Positions 54,301 to 61,400 of a DNA stretch of 64,000 nucleotides are shown here, piece by piece. Position 1 is the stretch's first letter, and each line of letters opens with the position of its first letter. Below the pieces are notes generated by a model. The model ran no database searches. It was not told the DNA's origin and saw nothing but the letters and a program-made list of their open reading frames with translations. Source of the stretch: Ardenticatenaceae bacterium (GTDB taxonomy: Bacteria; Chloroflexota; Anaerolineae; Promineifilales; Promineifilaceae); contig JACKBR010000011.1 in the NCBI GenBank assembly GCA_020634495.1, forward strand, positions 1 to 64,000, written 5' to 3'. The position numbers were made by a program, and so were the translations under genes.

Positions 54301-55344
54301 TTGGCTCAGATGGGCATTTGTTAGCACAAGTTCGGCGCGGGCATCTTCCAGCATAAATTGGATGCGCTCAGCGGGGAAGGCGGTGGTTAAGGGCAAATAG
54401 GTGCCGCCAGCCTTGAGGATGCCCAGCAAGGTGACCAGCACCTGGGCGGTGCGCTCCTGGGAAAAAGCGACCACAACACCGGGCTTGACGCCTTTTTGTT
54501 GCAGAAAAGTGGCCAGTTGGCCGGATTGACGGTCGAGTTCGGCGTAGGTCAGGCTGTTGGTGGCGTCGGATACGGCCGTACGCTCCGGCGTTTTTGCGGC
54601 TTGTTGGGCGATCCATTCGTGCAGGCACAATGCTTGGGGAACGTCTAAATGGGTTTGGTTCCAGGTGTGCAGCAGCAGTTCCTCTTCTGCCGGGGGCATC
54701 ATTGCCAGGTTAATGGCCGGGCAATCTGGATGTTCCGCCGCCGAGCGCAGCAGCATTTCCAGATGAGTGGCAAACTGCTGAATATGTGGTTCTGTGAACA
54801 GGTCGGCGCGGTACTGCCAGCGGCAGCGCCAGCCATCTTCCTGGTGGTTTACGATTAAGGCGAGATCAAGCAGCGACCTGTTTGGCGTGTCTGGCAGTTC
54901 TGCTGCGGCAAAGGCTGCCTGAAACAGCGGCGCATAGCTGTCATCCTGGGAAGGTTGCAGGAATTCAACCAGGGTTGGCAAGGGCACCAGGTTGTTTTGG
55001 GCTTGCTGGCGAGCCTGGTCTAGCTGCTCGACGAGCTGGGTAAAGGAGCTGTCTGGGGTGAGGGTGGCGCGCAGGGGGAGAAGGTGGGTTGGGGTAACGG
55101 CCGTTCCCAGCACAATCTCTTCTTGCTGGCTGTGGCGCAGCAGCAGCAGCGCATAAGCGGCCAGCAGGTGCAGCTCTGCTGACGCGCCGGTCTGCACGGC
55201 CTGGGTAGGCAGGAAAGAATGGTAAACGGCCGTTTGTGGTTTGGCACCGGCTTGACGTTGTTTGTCAGTTGGTAAGGTAAGCATGGCCGGAGCATTTTCC
55301 AGATGTTTTTGCCAATAGGTTCGCTGAGTTGAATCAATTTGCAT
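36325..55344 (-). CDS. Nonribosomal peptide synthetase 2: half-C, A-T-C-A(dead)-C-A-T-C-A-T-C-A-T-C-A-T-TE
   Basis: A 6339-residue multimodular enzyme. Order by residue: half condensation domain (1-230, no HHxxxDG part); A1 (YIIYTSGSTG ~385) and T1 (LGGHSLLATHL ~780); C2 (HHIAMDLWS ~970); a degenerate A2 (~1280-1765) without phosphate loop, GPTE, YRTGD or NGKVDRK motifs and no carrier after it; C3 (HHIISDGWS ~1920), A3, T3 (~2800); C4, A4, T4 (~3865); C5, A5, T5 (~4935); C6 (HHIAFDAWS ~5125), A6, T6 (~6015); thioesterase (GWSMGG ~6150). No epimerase or methyltransferase seen. Pocket residues by eye (nine positions): A1 DIYFICLIF, A3 DIVLIGMTY, A4 DVYYLGAVC, A5 DAYYMGAVC, A6 DVQFIAQVV; the last is one residue from a known proline code. 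A3 has YAPSETT where GPTE is usual. Modules 4 and 5 are close paralogues. The ribosome site is weak (AAGG). Confidence 0.93.
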   Translation of the reverse strand: MQIDSTQRTYWQKHLENAPAMLTLPTDKQRQAGAKPQTAVYHSFLPTQAVQTGASAELHLLAAYALLLLRHSQQEEIVLGTAVTPTHLLPLRATLTPDSSFTQLVEQLDQARQQAQNNLVPLPTLVEFLQPSQDDSYAPLFQAAFAAAELPDTPNRSLLDLALIVNHQEDGWRCRWQYRADLFTEPHIQQFATHLEMLLRSAAEHPDCPAINLAMMPPAEEELLLHTWNQTHLDVPQALCLHEWIAQQAAKTPERTAVSDATNSLTYAELDRQSGQLATFLQQKGVKPGVVVAFSQERTAQVLVTLLGILKAGGTYLPLTTAFPAERIQFMLEDARAELVLTNAHLSQTFPGNLPIIELDSQWAKIRSLEPLANSHYAPESTAYIIYTSGSTGVPKGVPISHRNIVNLTASMLQEPGMAADDKFLAITALSFDILGYELYSPLVVGGEVVIASENEIRDGHLLSERLAKGDITFLQGTPVTWQMLLAAGWPGTPGLKMISCGEALTRHLASQLLERGAALWNLYGPTEATIFATGHRVLPAELEQLNRDDLPIGRPVHNMQAYILDTQQRLLPIGAVGELYLGGVGLSQGYLYREELTAERFITHPFSDDPKAKLYRTGDLARYRPDGIIEYLGRTDYQVKVHGFRIELGEIESRLEELAEVQTAVAIAWTNPANNDKQLVAYFVSATGDPVDTDQIRTALKNALPNYMLPGILMQLPQLPATPNGKVDRKALPAPQETRGAERPYVAPRNSLEEQLAQLWEELFSVERVGIHDSFLDLGGHSLLATHLISNIQSTLGVRLAVGDLFRHETIAELADIIAHSTQDEETVIVTADTNDKKHTLSFAQRRLWFFYKLDPQSPAYTEPIAIRLRGPVNAAWLQQSLTDMVTRHEVLRTVYFEEEDVYGRIQAIDQLPLPVLDLRHLPEDEQETAVANQITQEDQRPFNLTSQIPIRTRLLHLGEDHWVLLLTLHHIAMDLWSIELIIEEITALYRAYQEGKTPQLPQLPIQYSDFAAWQESWLAEHEAEQLAYWKETLAPDPEPLQLLTDKPRGDKESSEGANFAFQLPEDIRQQADAFMQKERVTLFMLLLAAYHALMHRYTQQNEINVGVPIANRNHAHTEKLIGFFTNTIVVNASFTPEMTFRQLLGQVWERVLGGQDHQDLPFNKVVETVQTTRRDNVSPLFQTFFTVQAVEGRPQIPGVKIEPVIFDTNTAKFDLMLSMARQEKQINGFVDYRPALFTPERIELFTRHYVNLLAELMKQPDQPIAEIDFRTEAEEEQHAAAAQTAVPYQTLYDKMSDVVDSFGTKTAVSSTTSAITYQQLHQQSNQIAHWLQDQGIQPGDVVAIYAANSPQMITAVFGVLKAGGIYLPLNESEPAAWQQAILQQSQAKLLLHSQENPADNFGLCRQLASESAQGYPSSDLPQPAAGGVHLPGLGSFPAADLLRLAAVYPVQANSQVLQFGPFASHQATHEIFAALLNGGTLHLAPREQLTKLPAIYKLFTEKQIDLAILPAVLIAALDARRVPHLKTIVSLEADLSQSHWPKWGGRQRLHGHVSGASILPTVLSQIEIPETWLSGTAVPPISLLDSQTLPTSVGVLGSLHVGENRQATGDNWCWLPDGRIQFRDYHPSHTTSRGRYLQTGAIAQILQQHPAVQACIVLPDKNPAEKRLLNAYVVASGPLDLEQLKQFAQEQLPAQLVPAQFQTVAQIPLTPSGQTDYQALLRAQEQETAQDQKADSRAAKRSELAERRQKLSAKQQALLDKWQKKKGGEGNGKQLITKHDDDNPLPLSFAQQRLYLLDQLEPNQATYNIPLVFEVDGRLDQTALQTVVDTLYQRHDSLRTTFYFGEDEEPYQRIAPDSHLPLTRVDFSHLPPAEREPEAHTWVQAETQRPFSLSAGPLIRVSHVQLGETKHLLIIVMHHIISDGWSVAILFQEMAALYAAFVQERPSPLPPLPIQYADFAIWQRNWLQGDVLQRQIDYWRDALQGAPDVLTLPSDRPRPAVQSYAGATLHTKLPTDLIPALKQLAQAENASLFMVLLAAFQLLLARYTQQEDIVVGSPIANRNRAEIEGLIGFFVNMLVLRTDTSGNPTFRTLLSRVRNTTLSAFAHQDIPFEKLVEEQQVARDLSYSPLFQVAFILQNTPSNQASLPDLTFSLRQAPATTAKFDLTLDLTETAVGLQAAWEYSTALFDESTIVRLANHFNQLVRQIAAQPDLPIDQFNIVTPAELEQMQRWNATERPFPEHLCLHHLLSQQAAKTPQRLAVTDGRTELTYQQLETLSNQLAHHLIGLGVKPNTFVAVALDRSAQLPIALWGILKAGGAYLPVDPAFPAQRIQLMLADTQAPLLLTEKAIVATLPAHQAQALCLDDLLPELADLPTTLPETAVTPHNLAYIIYTSGSTGRPKGVQIHHHALVNLLTSMMDKPGITPNDKLLAITTLSFDIATVELYLPLLVGAQVVIAPQAAVTDPQQLSDLLQKHNITLMQATPATWQMLITGSWQGHPGLSMITGGEALSVALAQQLLARGEKLWNMYAPSETTTYSTIQPVLAEELDPQQSIPIGRPLANTQLYILDKNLRPVPIGVTGELYIGGAGVSTGYLNQPELTAERFIQLPVFSNQLSVNSDQSLNTGNRTLITIYKTGDLASFRPDGAVNFLGRSDHQVKIRGFRVELGEIESRLRQHPAIAQAVVHPFEQQLVAYLIFEPETAEDDVTMAVLRTFIQETLPAYMVPHIFMPLDTFPLTPNGKVDRKALPAPTGERDAATAYVAPRTPTESQLAEIWQTLLKIDQVGVHDNFFELGGHSLLATQLVSRIQKQFDQKLALRDIFEQSSIAQIASLIDQSSKPTGISSQQFIPKLPDGQPLPLSFAQRRLLVMDQLDPNQATYNIPLAFKLDGRLDETALQTAVDTLYTRHHSLRTSFYYGEDGQPYQRIAEETHLPIELVDFTFMAGETQEKEVAVWIQNEAKRPFSLTTGPLIRISRLRLSEAQHVLVIVMHHIITDGWSMTLFVREFVNLYVSQVKVLPLELPALRVQYADFAAWQQDWLQGDMLNQQLAFWQNHLADAPAVLSLPTDFPRPKLQSTRGNSHNQLLPAELMPALSQFSQTHNSTLFMTLMAAYKVLLLRYTQQNDIVVGTPIANRNHPDIENIIGFFVNMLPLRTQIDEAETFASLLEKVRQTALEAYQHQDIPFEQVVNLLQPVRDTSHSPIFQVSFALQNANAALPQLDELSLTPLTAESKTAKYDLTLTVMETNNGLLCTWEYSTELFLPETIARMHTHFQTLLQAIVQTPDLPVRQLPILPAAEKQLLLHERQGQPDETIPQMSLSQRFEAWVEQQPEVTAVSDPIISLTYSQLNQQANQLARLLIQQGVQPGNAVGIHMGASVPALITILACFKARAAYVPFDPAYPNQRLQHMLDDTAAPVIITDSTLAHLDTGRCAIWQWNSIQPQLHQQAADNLNLPHDPTDPAYIIYTSGSTGKPKGVICGHRGVFNLLRSFDQWGELPPQMNNSLWTSLNFDVAVYEIFASLVSGGALHIVPAEKRTEALALFNWLAEQQIASVYLPPFMVEPFAAWLKEGHTCPAMQRLLVGVEPIAEQTLVHIKKHLPQTAVINAYGPTEATVCATAYPIAATSQRPGIAPMGQALLNTQLYLLDEEMQPVPMGVAGELYIGGLGLAHGYLNRPALTAERFVPNPFVDDPQARLYRTGDLVRYLPDGNIIFIGRTDFQLKVRGFRIELGEIETLLLAQPGVAAGIVMPHTAVDGQITLVAYYTVEPTASQPPDQQTLRNALQNALPTYMVPAVWIQLDEMPRLPNDKIDRKALPAPDLDALERSAPFEAPRTPTEAQLQEIWQSLLAMPKISIHDNFFELGGHSLLATQLISQIQKSFNARLPLREVFEQGTIAELAKLVETSQAQAELLAIPLVDTTDLLPVSFAQQRLLVLDQLDPNQATYNITLAFQINGRLNESALQTAVDQMYTRHDSLRTIFFYTADGQPYQQVTDGTHLPITQVNFTDLPKAEREAAARAWIEEEGIRPFSLNVGPLVRIAHLRLAEEQHRLLIVMHHIITDGWSMSIFVREFLQLYSALVQNRPATLPEMTIQYADFAVWQQNWLQGEVLEQQLAYWQDHLSGAPAVLKLPIDMPRPKVQSTRGNTYEQTLPAALTAPLVQLSQTHNSTLFMTLFAAYNLLLARYSQQNDIVVGTPIANRNQPGIENLIGFFVNMLPLRTQIGPDETFASLLEQVRQTVLDAHNHQDIPFEQVVNQVQPLRDTSYSPVFQVSFTLQNSENMTLPPLDGLKLQPLTTTSKSAKYDLTLIVTETNDGLVCAWEYGADLFLPETIERMHTHFETLLQAIVNAPHLTAARLPILPQAERQMLLQAWQGQVDSTIPQICLHEQFEQWVEMQPEVTAVSDQHHTLTYQQLNQRANQLARLLVAQGVQPGSAVGIHLTASVPAIVIIMACHKARAAYVPFDPAYPNQRLQLMLNDTAAPVVITQSSLDHLDTGDCAIWHWDDIQTRLDQQPATNLELAYTPTDPAYIIYTSGSTGRPKGVVCGHTGVFNLQRTFDQWGKMPPQAIYSLWTSLNFDASVYEIFPAFITGGSLHIVPPEIRADAPRLFAWLAEKKIQHGYLPPFMVEPFYKWLQAGHTSSLLRLMAGVEPLVEQTLVGIQKLQPGLMFINAYGPTETTVCATHYRVPPDSARLGNAPIGQPLLNFQVYLLDELMQPVPIGVAGELYVGGIGLAHGYLNRPDLTAERFVPHPFSDDPGAKLYRTGDLARYLPDGNIMFIGRTDFQLKVRGFRVELGEIESNLLAQAGVDTAVVNPHTAADGQITLVAYYTIEPDAAAVPTQQTLRDALNELLPNYMVPAVWVQLDKMPRTPNDKIDRKALPTPNLDEISRASEYAPPRTPMEERLVNLWSNLLKVSHIGIHDNFFSLGGHSLLAVQLITALRQQLDKDVPLRLLFDAPTIAELAHELQKLNDLARLERIPKRGQTDALPLSFAQQRLWFIAEMNPQANANYNVPIHLEIDGPLDIPALEYSFNQLLQRHEILRTRYPLTEEEMPVQEILDFTAVSLPVTNLTDLPPAEKETQAKQLRQLNAQMPFDLKTGPVYRIQILRLAPARHQLLFTIHHIAFDAWSTNLFLREIVAHYLHQTTGFQPTLPDGDVQYADFTLWQQERLTDEALAEQLAFWRDHLAHAPNALALPTDKPRPQVQTSRGDILEFKLPGELAHKVKRWSQTNRATLFMTLLTAFYGLLYRYANQEDIVVGTPIANRNHPDLKNVIGFFLNTMALQAHIEETMTWQELLHQVRETMVAAHDYQEFPFENLVQALLPDRDPSRHPLFQVMFVLQNQGDAGQLPTNLPIQFTELIESSKTSKFDLLLDMQETAVGFTAAFEYNTDLFNPSTIQRLADHFQQMVTAMVTSPDQPIAQAHLLTPEEQKQIDVWNDTAVPINPDQLVHHRFEQQAEKTPNALAVQFGAHQLTYAQLEAQANRLAHFLQAQGVQPGDRVGILLPRSLEMITAVLATLKAGAGYVPLDPNYPTDRLQTMSQQATVKLLLSHSTALHENMGTACHHVDQLDLAGFDEGRVTAVINPEQPVYIIFTSGSTGQPKGVTLPHRALNNLLAWQQRATKLQRPARVLQFTSLSFDVHFQEMFSTWQDGGTLVLIADDVRRDGEQLLAYIQKHQIERLFLPFVALHNLAEAAQWQQSYPDSLQEVITAGEALQSTPAIRELFTQLPHCVLHNQYGPSESHVVTQYTLGNDPQQWPDLPPIGTPVDNTQIHLLDSNMKPVPIGVPGELYIGGRNLALGYFNQPELTAERFTSIPVVSNQYSVNSNRSLNTDPLITDSLNTDPQNTVYRTGDLARYLPDGNIQYIGRNDFQVKIRGHRVELGEIETVLNEQPTVQQAVVQAYKPDQGAQQLIAYIKTAEEDVVNDLHAALRERLPAYMVPAHFMRLDAFPLTPSGKINRRALPIPDKVDVVRSTPFVAAETVLQKQLVKIWEEVIGVSPIGIHDNFFELGGHSLLAIRLVAAMHRETAVKIPLPRLFQEGTIAALASFISDPTAESPLSPLVTLRPGNPEHEPLIVIHPGSGQVLPYLKLVKALPGEQPIYGLQSVGLLPDTPAQTDIETMAATYLQALEDADLIRPYQLLGWSMGGVVAMEMAQQLAESGQPVGSLTLIDTFAPTDKAVQPNESTLLQWFAQDTGYLTPKAQPTLLPDGASLDAQLRHLWPQLQATGNLPAGLTLADLQHQFEVFQANYTAMQTYRPRKYRLPVQLIAAKASAKAERNKWLGWKKHLAKRSVQVLPGTHFTLLQERQTVQQIAELLAKQVQAEAKIRGKSKT
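37798..37885. repeat. CAGTATTCAGTGA repeat inserted in adenylation domain A6
   Basis: Alternating GTCAGTATTCAGTGA and TTACTGAATACTGA units, encoding VSNQYSVNSNRSLNTD and LITDSLNTDPQNT in frame, lie between LTAERF and YRTGDLARY. In the sister domains this loop has about 12 residues of ordinary sequence. Confidence 0.8.
47441..47512. repeat. CAGTGTTCAGTGA repeat inserted in adenylation domain A3
   Basis: The same repeat type as at 37798, at the same place in another adenylation domain (between LTAERF and YKTGDLASF), encoding PVFSNQLSVNSDQSLNTGN in frame. Confidence 0.8.
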
Positions 55345-55405
55345 TCGTCTATACCTTAATATTTAAATTCGCGTTTCTGCTGCAATCATTTTTTACAATG
55401 AGTTA

Positions 55406-58400
55406 TTAGAGCAGCAGGTCGATCTCGTCGTCATCTAGCGCTTCTACCATTTCCAACATCTTGTCTTCGACCATCAGGGCCATGTCCACCACCGTGGGAT
55501 GCTCGAACAGGGTTCGCAGCGAAAGCTCCACTTCAAAGATGCTTTGGATGCGGGAGGCCAACTGGGTGATAAGCAAGGAGTGGCCGCCAAGCTGGAAGAA
55601 GTTGTCGTAAAGCCCCACTTTTTCTGCATTGGTGAGCTGCCTAAACAAGTCGGCAATGGTTTCTTCGATGGGCGTGCGCGGCGCTTCGTATTGGGTGCCG
55701 GCTTGTGTTTGGAAGGTGGGCGCAGGCAGGGCACGATAGCTGATTTTGCCATTGCTGGTCTTGGGGAAGCTGTCCAGCATTACAAAGGCGCTGGGAATCA
55801 TGTAGGCGGGCAACTGCTGCCGCAAATAGCTGTTCAATGTTTGCGAATCGGGTGCCGCACTGCCTTGGGGAATAATGTAAGCGACAATTTGCAGATTGTT
55901 TTGGCTGTCTGGCCGGGCAGTAACGGCCGTATCCGCCACAGCCTCATGTTGGTTCAGCAAATGTTCCAATGTTTCTGGCTCAATGCGGTGCCCGCGAATC
56001 TTAATTTGCCGGTCGGTACGGCCGATAAATTGCAAAAGGCCATCATCCAAAAAGCGCACCCGGTCGCCCGTGCGGTAAACGCTGCCCGAATCGGCAAAGG
56101 GATCGGGGGTGAATTTTACGGCCGTTTCGTCCCGCAGTCCCACATAGCCAGAGGCCAACTGTGGCCCGGCAATTAACAGTTCACCCGGCACGCCAACGGG
56201 GGCCAGCTGATCATATTGATCCACCACGTACACCCGCGCCGAGGCAACAGGCTGCCCAATCGGGGCCAGCTCTGCCCGCGACACGGCATTGGGGCCAGCG
56301 ATGACACAGCTTGTGGCCACGATGGTGGTCTCAGTGGGGCCGTAGGTGTTGAGCAAGGCAATGGCATTGGGGGCGACGGCTTGCCAGGTGGCCAGGTGCT
56401 CCGGCGATGCTTTTTCCCCGCCAATGATGATTAGGCGAATGCCCGCAGGCAGCTGCAATGATGAATCGCGCTGAAGCTCGATGGTGAGGGTATGCCAGAA
56501 CGCCGTGGGTAAATCCAGCACGGTAATTTGGTAGGTGTGGCAGAAATTGATGAAGGCTTGAATGGAATTCAGGCTTTCTTCTGTGCGCAAAATGAGCGTC
56601 GCTCCACTTAGGAGGGCGCTGCCCGTTTCTTCCAGCGAGGTGTCGAAGCCGATGGAAGCAAACTGCAAGATGTTGTCGTGCGGTGTGAGCTGGAATTGTT
56701 CAACGGCCGTTCGCAAATAAGCATGTAACGCTTGCTGCGGCAGGCGCACTCCCTTGGGCTGCCCGGATGAGCCAGAGGTGTACAGAATGACGGCCGTTTC
56801 CGCCAGCTCAACTGGCTGCAAAGCAGGTGCTTCTGCCAGCTGCGTTTCTATCTCATCAATCAGCAGCAGCGGCGCTGGGCCTTTGGGCAGTGACGCTTGC
56901 AGCTCAGAATGGCTAATGAGTGCATCTAGCCGGGCATTTTCAATCATGAAGGCCAGGCGCTGCTCTGGATGCTTGGGATCGAGCGGGACGTAGGTGTTGC
57001 CGCTCTTTAAGATGGCCCAAAAGGCAAGGGGGAAATGACGGGTGCGGGCGATGTGTAGACCGATACGGCCGTTGCAAATGCCCAACTGCTGTAAATAAGC
57101 CGCCAACTGGCTCGATTTTTCGTCCAGCTCGGCGTAGGTAAGCGTGCCGTAAGCCGGATCAATCACCGCCGCAACGTTTGGCTGTTGCCCAACCATCGCG
57201 GCAAAATCGGCCAGCAGCGAGCTGTGGCTCGCTGGCTGGGGCCAGTTGTTCCACGTTTCTAGCAGCAGGCTGCGCTCGTTGGCGGGCAAGATGGTTAGAT
57301 CGGCCATGCGCTGGTCTGGCTGGGCCACAATGTTGCGCACAATTTGCAGCACATGGGTGAGCATTCGTTTGATGGAAACGGCCGTAAACAGCGTTGGATC
57401 GTACGAAATTTGCAGCACCTCGTTTGATTTCAAATAGAAGTTCAGCGCATAGTTGGTCTTTTCCTGCACAAAAAGCGGATGGCTGTCTGTGGGAGGCGGG
57501 GGCATGTTGTCCGTGGCCGGATTGTTGTTGATGAACAGGGAATGGAACAGATTGCGCTCGCGGGGGAAGCCACCCCACTGCTGAATTTGCTCCAGCGAGT
57601 TGTGGTCATATTGAGATTGGTTAATAAACGCTTCGTGGCTGCGCTTGAGCCAGTCCAGCACAGGTGCCTCTTTTTGGAACTGCAAGCGCACAGGCAAGAC
57701 GTTGATGAACAGACCCACCATGCGATCAAATTGGGACAGCTCGGCAGGACGGCCGTGTACCACCGTACCAAACAGCACATCGTCTTCGCCACTGTACCGG
57801 TTGAGCAAAATGGCCCATACCGCCTGCATAAAGTTGTTGTAGGTGATTTTGTGTTCATTTAGCAGCGCGTGCAGCGAGGCCCAAAGCTCCGCTGGCAGCG
57901 TCACGCTTTGTTCGGCGTAATCTGCAACCGCGCCATACACGCCCTGGTTCATCTGTTCCGCTATGGGAATGGGTGTCGCCTCTTCAAAATTTGCCAGATA
58001 CTTTTGCCAAAACGCCTGAGCTTCAGATTCCTCTTGCTGGCGCAGCCAGGCAATGTAGCGGCGATACGGGGTGGGCACGGGCAGGTTGTGCGGTTCGCCA
58101 TGCCGGAGCGCGTCGTAAATGGCCCGCACTTCCAAATGGATAACGACGTTCGACCAGCCATCAAACAGGATGTGATGGTAATTGACCAAAACAAAGTGCC
58201 GCGCCTCGGCCACCTGGATGATGGTCAACCGCAGCAGAGGCGGCTGGGTCATATCAAAGCCTTTGCGCCGCTCTTCGGCCATCAATGCTTGAAGCTGATT
58301 TAGCTGCTGTTCCGCGTTTTGGCCGCGCCAATCCAGGCGGGTCAGGGGCAGCGGCACTTCGGCCAGCACCATTTGCAAAGGCTCTTCCAACTCTTCCCAG

Positions 58401-61400
58401 AAGAAGGTGGTGCGTAATAGTTCATGTCGTTGGATGAGTTCTTGCCAGGCCTGCACATAGAGGTCTACATCCAGCGCTTCCATTTCTAGCGCATTTTGCT
58501 CTACGTAAACGCCCGTTTCTGGCGCGTAAAGGGTGTGGAACAAGATGGCCCGTTGGGTGGGCGTTAAGGTGTAGAGGTATTGAATGTTCTCTGGCTGCTG
58601 CAAGTAAGGTTGGGCAACGGCCGTATTGGCCAAAATAGAGAAGTCTAAAATTTCTACAGGCTCTTGGGCTTTGAGTGGCTTGGTGGAAACGGCCGTTTGC
58701 CCATCCACCAACAGCGCTAATTCCGCCACCGTTTGATTTTGAAATAGCTCACTTGGCCGGAAGACAATCCCTTTTTCTTTTGCCTGGGCAATAAAGCGAA
58801 TGGCAGAAATGGAATCGCCACCTAGTTCAAAGAAATTATCGTGAACGCCCACCTGGGGCACCTTAAGCAGCGATTGCCAAATCGTGGCCAGCTGTTCTTC
58901 AATGGTGTTGCGTGGCGCTGTGTACTCTTTTGTGCTGGCCAGCGTCGCGCCATCAGGGGAGGGCAGCGCTTTGCGGTCCACCTTGCCGTTGGGGGTGAGC
59001 GGGTAAGCCTCCAGGAAGAGAAAGCGATGGGGCACCATGTAAGCGGGCAAACTATCCTGCACGTGGCTGCGCAGCGCCGTCACGTCTGGCTGTTCTTCCC
59101 CTTTGGCGATGAGGTACGCCACCAATTGCTCACCCTGCGGATGCACCACCGCCTGAGCCAGGGCCGGATGCTGCTGGAGGCAGTTTTCAATCTCGCCCAG
59201 CTCAATGCGGAAGCCGCGAATCTTCACCTGATGGTCGGAACGGCCGAGAAAATCAATCGAGCCGTCCTGGCGATAGCGAGCCAAATCCCCGGTGAAGTAG
59301 ATGCGCTCCTCCGGCTTGAAAGGATGCTGGGGAAAACGTTCCTCAGTCAAATCTGGGCGGTGCAGGTAGCCACGGGCCACGCCCTTGCCGCCGATGTACA
59401 GATTGCCCGTTACGCCAATGGGCACGGGTTGCAGATGATCGTCCAGCACATACACATCCGTGTTGCCGATGGGCGTGCCGATGGAGACCACGCCGTCTGT
59501 TTCACATTCCTCAGCCGTCACTGGCAGGCAGGTTGACCAGACGGTGGTTTCGGTGGGGCCGTACATGTTCCAAACGGCCGTACCCCGCCCCAACAACTCC
59601 TTACCCAACGCCGCAGGCAGCGCCTCCCCGCCAGACAAAATTGTCAGGTCTGGCTTGCCCTGCCAACCAGCCGCCAGCAGCATTTGCCAGGTGGCGGGCG
59701 TCGCCTGCATCATCGTCACCGGCTCATCCTCCAGCACCTTGAGCAAGAGCAGCGCATCTTTGGTGGTGGCCTGATCCGCCAGGCGCACCCGCGCCCCAGA
59801 AATGAGCGGCAGGTACAGCTCCAGCGTCGCGATGTCAAACGAGAGCGTGGTGACAGCAAGCAGGGTGTCGTTGGCACAGATGCCCGGTTTCTCCTGCATG
59901 GTGCGCAGGAAATTGGCCAGATTGCGGTGGGTGATTTGCACCCCCTTGGGCAGACCCGTCGAGCCGGAGGTGTAGATGACGTAAGCCAAATCATCCAGCC
60001 GCGAGAAATCTTGCGTCAAGGGTGCAGCCGTTTCAATATCCGTCCAGTCAGAATCGATCAACACAGTTTTTGCCTGATGGGCTGGCAACTCATCCACCAA
60101 TTCAGCATTGGTGATGAGCAGCGGCGCTTGTGCGTGATCCAGCATGTACTGGATGCGCTGGTCGGGGTAGGTGGGGTCGATGGGCAGATAAGCTGCGCCC
60201 GCCTTGAGGATGCCCAAAATGGCAACGAGCATGGTGCTGTTGCGCGGCAAGGCCAGGCCAATGAGGGTGTCTGGCTGGATGTTGAACTGGCGCAGGTAGG
60301 CGGCCAGCTGGTCACTTTTTTCGTCTAGTTGAGCGTAGGTCAGGTCGCCGTCGCTGGCGGAGACGGCCGTTCCCTCCGGCGTCTTCTTCACTTGCTGTTT
60401 GAAGAGCTGGGTGAGGGTGTGAGTGGGGTACGGCCGTTCAGTAGCGTTCCACTCCGTCAGCATCTTTCGCTGCTCTTCCGCAGAGAACAAAGGCAGCTCA
60501 GCCACAAGCTGGTGCGGCTGCGCTAGCACATTTTCCAGCAAATAAACAAAGTTGGAAGCCAGCCGCTCAATGGTGTCCTCGGTAAACAAGTCCGTGCAAT
60601 ATTCCCAAAGCAGCCGGTAGCCCTGCTTGGTGTCCAGAACAATCAGCGTCAGATCGTATTTGGCTGTGGCTCCCTCGGCTGGCACCACGCTCATCTTCAT
60701 GTCCCCCAGATCAATTTCGCTGCGTGGCGTGTTTTGCAGGATGAAGGCGACGCGGAAAACGGGGGAGTAGCTCATATCGCGTGAGATGTTGAGCGCGTCA
60801 ACCAGCTTCTCAAAGGGCACATCCTGGTGGGCATAGCCGTCTAGAGCGTGCTGGCGAACCTGAGCCAGCAAGTCGTTAAAGGAATCCTCTTCACCAATTT
60901 GGGTGCGCAAGACGAGCATGTTGACAAAGAAGCCAATCAGATTTTCCACATCGCTGCTGTTGCGGTTGGCAATGGGAGAGCCAACCACAATATCATCTTG
61001 GCCGGAGTAACGCGCCAGCAAAAGCTGGTAAACGGCTATGAGGGTCATGAATGGTGTGGCGTTGGCAAGCTGGCTAAACTGAGCCACACGGTGGGATAAA
61101 TCGCGGGGCAAATCATGCCGGTAAATGGCTCCGCGATAGCTTTGCATGGTGGGCCGTGGGAAATCAGTAGGCAGGTCCAGGGTTTCTGGCGCGCCGGCCA
61201 GCCGCTGCCGCCAGTAGGCGAGCTGCTCTTCCAGCACGTCGCCTTGCAGCCAGCTGCGCTGCCAGGCGGCAAAGTCTGGGTATTGAATGGGCAGCGGGGG
61301 CAGCGGATTGGGCAGTTGGGCATTAAACGCATGGTACAGGGCAGCAAGCTCCTGCACCAAAATGTTCAACGACCAGCCATCAGAAACGATGTGATGGATG

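Noticed and set aside
58140..58860. Epimerase domain in NRPS 1
   Set aside because: The domain has a complete condensation-type order and is followed by an A domain; no separate E domain fits between T2 and A3.
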